DNA from: a virus
Length of the DNA stretch: 26,831 bases
Virus record (IMG/VR): IMGVR_UViG_3300017763_000150
Location: 1 to 26,831 of that record
Strand: one strand, 5' to 3'
The notes under the pieces were generated by a model. It saw only the letters and a list, made by a program, of their open reading frames with translations, was not told the origin of the DNA and searched no databases. Numbering within the stretch: the stretch's first letter is position 1; every line of letters starts with the position of its first letter. This document shows, piece after piece, positions 21,246 through 26,831 of this stretch. The position numbers and the translations under genes were made by a program.

Positions 21246-22245
21246 AACGGAACTCCTGCCCTGCTGCTTCATCAAGTGCTTGCATCACTTCGGGGGTGAA
21301 ATATTTTTCGGGATCAGCAAGAATAGACTTAGGATAAACATTAGATCCACCAACACTGATACGATTCCCTGACTTCTCGAAGACTCCGTACTTGATACCC
21401 AGTTCCAATAATCCGTAATAGCGGTCAAGTCCACGATCGTAGTAAAGACGTGTTTCAACCTGTGAATTCTCCTTTGTCAATCTAGACTTGTGTGCTTTAC
21501 ATCGAATAATATTACCTACAACTTCTGTGCCATCCTTTTCTTTCTTCTTAGACAGATAGATAATCGTAGAAGATGCATACTTCAGACCACTACCACCACC
21601 CATTTCTTTCATAGGAACATAAGATCCAATCACATCATAGGTATGATTGGTGACTAGCATAGGCACATTTGCCTTACCTAGTTTCAATGTTAACACACGG
21701 AATGCCCCTTTAATCAACTGAGATTTTGTCATATCACGAACCTGCTTATCATTCGCAACATCCTCAACCTCTTTGTTGCTCGCAAGCATGCCCAAAGAAT
21801 CAAGAACAAACAGCATGGGTTGTCGATCTGCTTTGTCTTGCTCCATATACTTGTCAAGGATACGGCACGACTGAGTACGAAATTCTTCGATAGTAGATAC
21901 AGGTACGATCATCATACGATCAGATGGGATACCTCGGTCTTCAATCATCTGCCTAGAAATAGCAGACTCTGACTCAAAATAAATTACTCCAGCATCAGGA
22001 TTTGATTCAAGAAAATGTTGGACAATCCCAAGACAAAAGAAAGTCTTACCAGTAGAAGACTCCCCTGCGATAGCAGTGATCTTGTTAGAGGGGACACCTC
22101 CGTAGATTGAACCACTAACCAGAGCATTGAAAATGTAACTACCAGTATCAATGTAGCCAGAAGTATCTCCTGCTGCGACACCATCGCTAACAAGTCCTGC
22201 ATACTCATTGTCGATCTCCTTAACCACATCCTTTAAAAAATTCAC
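21235..22245 (-). CDS. uvsX: RecA-like recombinase UvsX
   Basis: The 336-aa product has Walker A GESSTGKT (61-68), Walker B PMLFVLDS (143-150) and a RecA-like loop region rich in Gly ([20 protein letters not shown]). UvsX forms filaments on single-stranded DNA and drives strand invasion for recombination-dependent replication and repair. The start is GTG at 22245, overlapping the upstream stop (GTGA); no ATG near the N-terminus fits better. Neighbours gp43 and gp41 are its partners in T4. Confidence 0.94.
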   Translation of the reverse strand: MNFLKDVVKEIDNEYAGLVSDGVAAGDTSGYIDTGSYIFNALVSGSIYGGVPSNKITAIAGESSTGKTFFCLGIVQHFLESNPDAGVIYFESESAISRQMIEDRGIPSDRMMIVPVSTIEEFRTQSCRILDKYMEQDKADRQPMLFVLDSLGMLASNKEVEDVANDKQVRDMTKSQLIKGAFRVLTLKLGKANVPMLVTNHTYDVIGSYVPMKEMGGGSGLKYASSTIIYLSKKKEKDGTEVVGNIIRCKAHKSRLTKENSQVETRLYYDRGLDRYYGLLELGIKYGVFEKSGNRISVGGSNVYPKSILADPEKYFTPEVMQALDEAAGQEFRYGK

Positions 22246-22397
22246 TCTTTGACCTCTAATAATGTTGTGATATGTTGCGAACGTTTCATGGCACGTTCAA
22301 ACCACTTGGCATCTTTCAAATCATCAAAAAGTTTTTCTTCTCTGGATGCACCAGCACCGAATGCTTTTTGATATGATACGATAAATTTTGTTGTCAT
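22242..22397 (-). CDS. Hypothetical protein, 51 aa
   Basis: [20 protein letters not shown] followed by [20 protein letters not shown] and [11 protein letters not shown]. It looks like a short helical protein. It overlaps the DNA polymerase stop by four bases (ATGA) and the uvsX GTG start by four bases, so translation of polymerase, this protein and UvsX is likely coupled. No family recognised; it may be a small replication accessory protein. Confidence 0.72.
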   Translation of the reverse strand: MTTKFIVSYQKAFGAGASREEKLFDDLKDAKWFERAMKRSQHITTLLEVKE

Positions 22398-24892
22398 CCG
22401 AATAGGAACTCCAGTGATGGTACTTTCTCAGGTTGCCACCCAATAGTATCCATAATAACTTTGATAGGATCTAGGAAACTCTTTGAGAATTGTAAGTCAT
22501 AGTCCACCTGTTTGTCAAGTGCAAACTCCTTGGGAAACGTATTCAAATAACTGATTACGTTCTCACCAATTTTGTTAGGTGTTTTTAAATACACAAACTT
22601 AATCTTCTCTCCGTCCTGAATTAAAGGATACTTATGAGTTAGTTTGTTCTTCTTGTTATGGAAGTTGTATAGCAATGCTCCTCGGACATGAATGGGTGTG
22701 CCTTTGCTATAGATCGTCGTGGGATTCGACCACTTATTTATACCGTTGCATCCACGAGGGAATGATATATCTTCAACAGGCAATGATGAAAACTTATCTC
22801 TAAAGTCTGCAATAAACTTCTGTGCTGCCTCCTCATCCTGGTTCATAATCACGACCAGACAATCCTTAATGGATGTTCTACATGCAGCAGGAGTCGAGGA
22901 CTTAACTGCTTCAATACCCATCATCTTGAGTTTAGGTTTCTCATAACGAACACCTTCACTATCCCAGACATTAAGAATGTATCTCTTCTTAGCAGTCCAG
23001 ATTCCTTTCTCAGCGATGTTCTCTCGCTTCATGACCATCTTCTGATCATAAGCACCAACGTATGATGCTAGTTCTTGATACGATTTTTCAATGAACGGTT
23101 CTATTCTTTCTTTGCATGCTGAGTCGATGAAGTTAACGATTCTTTCTGCACGAACATCCTGTGAAGGGAATACAGAACTGACAAGTAAATCAAGACAGAT
23201 GTAAATGCTATCAGTATCAGAAGCGATAACATAATCATGATCCTCTGTTTTAAGTAATTTGTTTAGGTAAGTATTTACCTTGCTCTCAATCCATCTAATC
23301 GAGACTTGACCCGAGAGGGTAATTGCCTCAGCATTTGCCAGATTGTAATACCTGAAGTATTGGTTTCCGATAGCACCATAGGCAGAGTTGAGTTGGATCT
23401 TTCTTGCCATTTGGATATTGTTGAATTTTGATATATCCTTTTGTAGTGCCAGGGTTTCCTTAGGTGTGGTGGCATGCTCAAGAGCTTGCTTAGACTTAAG
23501 CATTCTCTTCTTGTATATGGTCCGTTCATCATAGATTTTCTGCATCATTTCTGGTAGGAACCCAAGTATATCCTTACGATACTGAGCACCGTTAGCACAT
23601 ACGCAATACTTCCCATCAATATCTAGTTCTTGATTAAGTATCTTATCAACAGTAGCCGATGGGTGCCTTGATTCGAGTAACGTCTCGGGTGAGATGTTGT
23701 ACTGCATAATGAGATGAGGGTAAAGAGAGTTAAGGTCAAAAGACACAACCCAATTATAGAGTCCAGGTTTCGGTTCCTTGACATATGCTCCTGCATATTT
23801 TTCATCTTTTTTCTCCCCCCGTTTCTGGGGAACAACGACATTGCGATCCTTTAGGTAGTTGTAGATCATAGTGTCCCACATACGGACCTGACTATAGACA
23901 TCTTCAAAATTTACTTTTGCATCATACGCCATCGTAATAGCGAGCTCAAGTAACTTCATCTTGTCTTCCAATCGGTCAATCAACTCAACGTCTTGGATGT
24001 TGTATTCCATGAACTTCTGCCAATCACTGGTGTAGAAGTCCTTGAAGTTTTCATATTCAGAGTGATCAACTTTTCTCTGCCCCAATTCGACGAAAGCGAT
24101 ATGGTCAAGTCTGTAAGACGCTTGATTTGAGTATGTAAACTTTCGATATAGATCCAGGTAGTCAAGGATATTGACACCAGAAATATCGTAAGCATAATTT
24201 TTACGACCTTGGACATAGATCTCCCTCTCATTTGCACGGTTCCAAGGAGACAGACTCTTCATCCATTTCTCCCCAAGCACACGATTAATCCTACGAGCAA
24301 TATAAGGAACGTCATACAGATTCACGTTCCAACCCGTCAAGATATCAGGTGTATTCTGCACCCACCACCCAATGAAGTGGTTCAGCATTTCATTCTCTGT
24401 CCAGAAGATGTGAGTCTCAACTCCCTCAGGTGCTTCAAACTCACGGGTTGCCCAACTGTAGTATTTCTTTGTCACCATATCTTTGATAGTGATAGACAGC
24501 ATTTCTTCTGCTGCCTCTTCTACATTAGGGAATCCATTCTCACACTGGACCTCAATGTCAAGTGCATAGATCTTCATCTGTTTAAGATCATAGTTTACTT
24601 CATCAGGAAACTCCTGAGAGATGAACTGATAGACATACCGTTCATATCCATGAACCTTAAACCCTTCTACTCCTTGGTATTGTTGGATGAAGTCTCTTGC
24701 TTCTCTAGCAGTGTCAAACTTAATAGGTCTAACATAATCACCATTCAGAGTACGATGCTTCTCCTTCTTATTAGAAGGGACAAACAACGTAGGCGAAAAA
24801 TGGGCACGAGATTGGACTGGTCGTCCGTTCTCATACCCACGATAAAGGATAGTATTTCCTGCTAGTTGAACATTCGTATAGAATCTACCCAT
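22394..24892 (-). CDS. 43: DNA polymerase, family B, T4 gp43-like
   Basis: The 832-aa protein has all exonuclease motifs: ALDIEVQCENG (Asp112, Glu114), NVNLYDVPYIARR (Asp194) and YNIQDVELIDRLE (Tyr297, Asp301); and all polymerase motifs: SFDLNSLYPHL (A, about 384-394), KIQLNSAYGAIGNQYF (B, about 498-513) and VIASDTDSIYI (C, Asp559 and Asp561). It is the replicative polymerase with proofreading. The C-terminus SLEFLFG is a likely sliding-clamp-binding peptide. It is uninterrupted: no intein or intron. Slightly shorter than T4 gp43. Confidence 0.98.
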   Translation of the reverse strand: MGRFYTNVQLAGNTILYRGYENGRPVQSRAHFSPTLFVPSNKKEKHRTLNGDYVRPIKFDTAREARDFIQQYQGVEGFKVHGYERYVYQFISQEFPDEVNYDLKQMKIYALDIEVQCENGFPNVEEAAEEMLSITIKDMVTKKYYSWATREFEAPEGVETHIFWTENEMLNHFIGWWVQNTPDILTGWNVNLYDVPYIARRINRVLGEKWMKSLSPWNRANEREIYVQGRKNYAYDISGVNILDYLDLYRKFTYSNQASYRLDHIAFVELGQRKVDHSEYENFKDFYTSDWQKFMEYNIQDVELIDRLEDKMKLLELAITMAYDAKVNFEDVYSQVRMWDTMIYNYLKDRNVVVPQKRGEKKDEKYAGAYVKEPKPGLYNWVVSFDLNSLYPHLIMQYNISPETLLESRHPSATVDKILNQELDIDGKYCVCANGAQYRKDILGFLPEMMQKIYDERTIYKKRMLKSKQALEHATTPKETLALQKDISKFNNIQMARKIQLNSAYGAIGNQYFRYYNLANAEAITLSGQVSIRWIESKVNTYLNKLLKTEDHDYVIASDTDSIYICLDLLVSSVFPSQDVRAERIVNFIDSACKERIEPFIEKSYQELASYVGAYDQKMVMKRENIAEKGIWTAKKRYILNVWDSEGVRYEKPKLKMMGIEAVKSSTPAACRTSIKDCLVVIMNQDEEAAQKFIADFRDKFSSLPVEDISFPRGCNGINKWSNPTTIYSKGTPIHVRGALLYNFHNKKNKLTHKYPLIQDGEKIKFVYLKTPNKIGENVISYLNTFPKEFALDKQVDYDLQFSKSFLDPIKVIMDTIGWQPEKVPSLEFLFG

Positions 24893-25139
24893 TGACTTTT
24901 TTGTACTCGTCTGCGATTTGTTCTGACGGTTCTACTATAGTAAAAAGTGCTTCACTTGTCAAGAACAAGTCACGTTGTGACGAATACAATGGATACTGCT
25001 CAAGAGCACCACCCTCTAGGACGCGATAACATCCCTCTATTAACACAGCAGGTTCTTCATCCAACTGCGTAACTGTACCAATTAAATAATCACTCAGATT
25101 CCCGTTCTTCAGCAGGATTATCTTCAGATTCGATTCCAT
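24885..25139 (-). CDS. Small conserved protein, possibly Sm-like, 84 aa
   Basis: ATG at 25139, with GGAGG seven bases upstream, gives MESNLKIILLKNGNLSDYLI and a mostly beta 84-aa protein ending in IVEPSEQIADEYKKVNG. The pattern (K-x-I-x(4)-NG, beta strands, then a Y-x-P-L/Y ... YKK end) lines up with the protein encoded just upstream (25090-25455), so the two look like tandem paralogues. An Sm-like small barrel is plausible but not shown. A longer frame to 25214 is rejected because it lacks a ribosome binding site. Confidence 0.65.
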   Translation of the reverse strand: MESNLKIILLKNGNLSDYLIGTVTQLDEEPAVLIEGCYRVLEGGALEQYPLYSSQRDLFLTSEALFTIVEPSEQIADEYKKVNG

Positions 25140-25455
25140 GAGTTGCCTCCACAAGTTCTTGATATTTTTTGAGTACATCGTCATGTGTTTCGTATGCACT
25201 AATGATCTCATCATATCGGATGATGAGTTTTTGCTCTTTCGCTAGAGGAGCGTATGGTTCCATAGTAATCTCAGGGTTACTGATCTTATGAATGTTACCA
25301 TCGTCATCCTCAGCAGTCATTCCTTCTGAGACCCAAACAATATAGGGACAGATTAATTGATAACCAAGAACTTTTGATTCTCCTTGTGCGGAGATTTCTC
25401 GAATGTCACAAATGACATCCTCACCGTTTCTTGTTCTTACGATTTTTACGCTCAT
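25090..25455 (-). CDS. Small conserved protein, possibly Sm-like, 121 aa
   Basis: MSVKIVRTRNGEDVICDIRE begins a beta-rich domain; a middle part reads ISNPEITMEPYAPLAKEQKL and the end is acidic (EDNPAEERESE). The start KIVRTRNGEDVI followed by strands and a MEPYAPLAKEQ...DDVLKKYQEL end matches the layout of the 84-aa neighbour. I infer a common small-barrel (Sm-like) fold, which would suit RNA or protein binding. It lies between ferredoxin and DNA polymerase genes and overlaps both adjacent small genes. Confidence 0.68.
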   Translation of the reverse strand: MSVKIVRTRNGEDVICDIREISAQGESKVLGYQLICPYIVWVSEGMTAEDDDGNIHKISNPEITMEPYAPLAKEQKLIIRYDEIISAYETHDDVLKKYQELVEATHGIESEDNPAEERESE

Positions 25456-25651
25456 AACTCCTCCGTGAAATTTCTGTTGCTGATTCTTTGATGATGTCTT
25501 TCAGGACTTTAAAGTCTGAGACTTCTTTTTGCTCAGCAATAGGTCTAACATAACGCATTATATCATCCAAGTAGTTTGCTGGCAAGTCTAATGTTAGGAG
25601 ATCTGATTCTCCATCGTAATTATTCGGTTTTAGGTTTAGGTAGATGTTCAT
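25421..25651 (-). CDS. Hypothetical protein with basic tail, 76 aa
   Basis: MNIYLNLKPNNYDGESDLLT is followed by a helical part (ANYLDDIMRYVRPIAEQKEV) and a very basic tail RRSYERKNRKNKKR, which suggests nucleic acid contact. It starts 13 bases after a terminator hairpin (25664-25686), with GAGG as ribosome binding site, and overlaps the next gene by 35 bases. Function unknown. Confidence 0.68.
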   Translation of the reverse strand: MNIYLNLKPNNYDGESDLLTLDLPANYLDDIMRYVRPIAEQKEVSDFKVLKDIIKESATEISRRSYERKNRKNKKR

Positions 25652-25663
25652 ACAAACCTCAAA

Positions 25664-25686
25664 TAAAAAAAGACCCCTCGGGGTCT
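25664..25686 (-). terminator. Rho-independent terminator after petF
   Basis: AGACCC and GGGTCT (25671-25686) pair around a CGAG tetraloop on the minus strand; seven U follow from the plus-strand A-run 25664-25670. It lies 25 bases after the petF stop. No clear promoter is seen between it and the next gene, so some read-through into the replication genes is probable. Confidence 0.88.
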
Positions 25687-25710
25687 CTTTAGTTGTATAT
25701 TATATAGCGA

Positions 25711-25998
25711 TCAATAAAGAGATTCTTCTTGCTCACTCACAATCACAACATCAGAAGTAGGATAAGCTACACACGTAAGGACAAATCCTGATTCAAGTTG
25801 ATCATCATCAAGGAAGGATTGATCTTCCTGGTTAACTGTACCACTTTCAATTTTACCAGCACATGTAGAGCATGCACCTGCGCGACAGGAGTATGGCATA
25901 TCTACCCCTGCTTCTTCAGCGCCATCTAAAATGTAGGTATCTTCGGCACATTCAAAACTAGTGACAGTGCCATCTGGCTGTTTAATAGTTACGTTCAT
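25711..25998 (-). CDS. petF: Plant-type [2Fe-2S] ferredoxin
   Basis: The 95-aa protein has the four cluster ligands Cys38, Cys43 and Cys46 ([13 protein letters not shown]) and Cys76 (LTCVAYPTS) in the exact spacing of photosynthetic ferredoxins. It accepts electrons from photosystem I and could feed phage or host reductases (bilin reductases, nitrogen and sulfur enzymes, thioredoxin reductase). It is complete, acidic and of normal length. A sigma70-type promoter lies at 26050-26022 and a terminator right behind, so it can be expressed as its own transcript. Confidence 0.97.
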   Translation of the reverse strand: MNVTIKQPDGTVTSFECAEDTYILDGAEEAGVDMPYSCRAGACSTCAGKIESGTVNQEDQSFLDDDQLESGFVLTCVAYPTSDVVIVSEQEESLY

Positions 25999-26021
25999 TG
26001 GTTATGATTGACACAAGCATC

Positions 26022-26050
26022 ATTATATATCATACATCAGTAAGAGTCAA
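26022..26050 (-). promoter_or_regulatory. sigma70 promoter of petF
   Basis: TTGACT (26050-26045), a 17-base spacer and TATAAT (26027-26022) on the minus strand, about 25 bases before the petF ATG. The -35 overlaps the end of the upstream small ORF. Confidence 0.82.
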
Positions 26051-26268
26051 TAGTCCATGTTCCCACCATAACTTATACAGATCTTTTTGTTTTCTGCTGA
26101 TGACCTACACCACTGCCTCACATAAGAATCTGCATCCTTAGTCATTTCATAGTGAGCATGGTTATGCAATGCTCCTATTGTAATCAGAATTCCAATCGTG
26201 ATCAGATTATAGTGTGTCGCTGGATGGCACACTATCACTTTCAGGTAGTTGAGAATTTTTGATTTCAT
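26047..26268 (-). CDS. Small membrane protein, up to 73 aa
   Basis: ATG at 26268 gives MKSKILNYLKVIVCHPATHY followed by one hydrophobic helix (NLITIGILITIGALHNHAH, about 21-39) and a soluble tail with two Cys (WCRSSAENKKICISYGG). The first 21 codons overlap the end of hsp20; GTG codons at 26238 and 26232 are alternative starts with less overlap. The tail probably lies outside the membrane, where the Cys pair might be oxidised. No family recognised. Confidence 0.58.
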   Translation of the reverse strand: MKSKILNYLKVIVCHPATHYNLITIGILITIGALHNHAHYEMTKDADSYVRQWCRSSAENKKICISYGGNMDY

Positions 26269-26701
26269 AAACCTTTAACTGCTGATGCTCAGGAATGATC
26301 TTTCGTAATTCTACCACAAGTAATCCATTGTCAAAACTGACTGTGCCGATTTCTACATCATCTGAAAGGTTGAACCCTCTAGCAAACGTGCGAGTGGAGA
26401 TACCTCTATGTACATATTCATCCTCACCTTTATTCTTTGGTGCAATCGATCTGACTAAAAGAACATTACTCTCTGTAGTAACTTCAATTTGCTCTGGTGC
26501 CCACCCTGCCAATGCTAGTTCGATTCTCCACTTAACTTCTGATTCTTTAACAATGTTGTACGGAGGGTATGCTTCATTAACACTTCCCATCCCGTAGGAA
26601 TGCAGTCTGTAAAACAGATCATCAAATCCTACTGAGTATTTCTCTGCAGCATCTACCACTGCATTAAGATCTTTCGTCGTGAACTTTCTAAGTCCCGTCA
26701 T
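26207..26701 (-). CDS. hsp20: Small heat-shock protein, Hsp20 family
   Basis: The 164-aa product starts MTGLRKFTTKDLNAVVDAAE and has an alpha-crystallin domain (about residues 45-140): YNIVKESEVKWRIELALAGW, IEVTTESNVLLVRS, TRTFARGFNLSDDVEIGTVS and FDNGLLVVELRK, the last being the A-x-x-x-n-GVL element of the family. Hsp20 is common in cyanomyoviruses and is thought to be an ATP-independent holdase for virion assembly or thylakoid protection. AGGAG stands ten bases before the ATG. The tail overlaps the next small gene by 62 bases. Confidence 0.94.
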   Translation of the reverse strand: MTGLRKFTTKDLNAVVDAAEKYSVGFDDLFYRLHSYGMGSVNEAYPPYNIVKESEVKWRIELALAGWAPEQIEVTTESNVLLVRSIAPKNKGEDEYVHRGISTRTFARGFNLSDDVEIGTVSFDNGLLVVELRKIIPEHQQLKVYEIKNSQLPESDSVPSSDTL

Positions 26702-26831
26702 TTGTTATGCTCCTAATTAAAGCGAGATTGTATTGTGTGATCCCCGAAGGCAATCAATATTATTTAACAAAAACTGTTATGTTATATACCGAACCTCTTT
26801 GTAAAGAATACCCCACCTACATAGTATTAGG
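26702..26831 (-). other. Leader/upstream region of hsp20
   Basis: No gene is seen here. It contains a hairpin with a UUCG loop (26738-26756), TGAT...CC-UUCG-GG...ATCA in transcript sense, about 40 bases before hsp20, and an inverted repeat TAACA/TGTTA (26765-26779). TATAAC and TTTACA are present but not at proper spacing, so I cannot name a promoter with confidence. Confidence 0.35.

Noticed and set aside
22730-22740. TATAAATA late-promoter match inside the DNA polymerase gene
   Set aside because: In the middle of conserved coding sequence with no gene start suitably downstream; probably chance.
24209-24865. 218-codon open frame on the plus strand
   Set aside because: Antisense to the exonuclease domain of DNA polymerase, whose motifs are intact on the minus strand; no ribosome binding site or promoter and atypical residue composition.
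25699-25704. Perfect TATAAT between petF and its terminator
   Set aside because: No -35 and no extended -10; transcription from it would enter the terminator at once.

Overview
The window is a piece of a T4-like marine cyanophage genome (cyanomyovirus infecting Synechococcus or Prochlorococcus). It combines T4-type replication genes (gp43 DNA polymerase, UvsX recombinase, gp41 helicase, gp61 primase, NrdA/NrdB) with cyanobacterial auxiliary genes (psbA, two hli genes, transaldolase talC, a plant-type ferredoxin, mazG, a small heat-shock protein). Every gene I can support is on the minus strand, so transcription runs from high to low coordinates. Genes are very tightly packed, with many ATGA or GTGA start/stop overlaps.

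Layout in the direction of transcription. (1) 26831-25664: hsp20, a small membrane protein, and petF behind a good sigma70 promoter, closed by a terminator. (2) 25651-18903: an acidic/basic small protein, two small proteins that look like related (possibly Sm-like) paralogues, DNA polymerase, a small protein, uvsX, a 2OG-Fe(II) oxygenase, gp41 helicase and mazG. (3) 18872-12071: a seven-gene unit with a late-type promoter in front and a terminator behind. It encodes a protein with a possible SxK nuclease core, a protein with the KxDG and EGF motifs of the ligase/capping-enzyme superfamily, a TxGH nucleotidyltransferase whose N-terminus looks like a T4 capsid-targeting sequence, and four small or low-complexity, mostly basic proteins. 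(4) 11993-5554: a likely virion protein behind a late promoter, three conserved hypotheticals, gp61 primase, nrdA, nrdB and a small ORF. (5) 5542-5029: a late promoter, a glutamine-riboswitch-like leader of the Downstream-peptide type, a 55-aa peptide, a DUF4278-like protein and a terminator. (6) 5024-2495: talC, small ORFs, a GIY-YIG nuclease, tRNA-Arg(TCT) overlapped by a small ORF, and three small ORFs. (7) 2462-1229: a textbook sigma70 promoter driving hli, peroxiredoxin, two tiny ORFs and a 35-aa hli, closed by a terminator. (8) 1196-1: a small ORF, a SleB-type cell wall hydrolase and the first 118 codons of psbA behind a combined early/late promoter.

The functional logic is that of a cyanophage keeping photosynthetic electron flow going (D1, Hli, ferredoxin), shifting carbon into the pentose phosphate pathway (TalC) and making deoxynucleotides (NrdAB) for its own replisome. 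The most interesting parts are the late unit at 18872-12071, which may encode proteins packaged in the capsid and delivered to the host, and the riboswitch-like leader at 5456-5510. All assignments come from reading motifs by eye; no database search was run.
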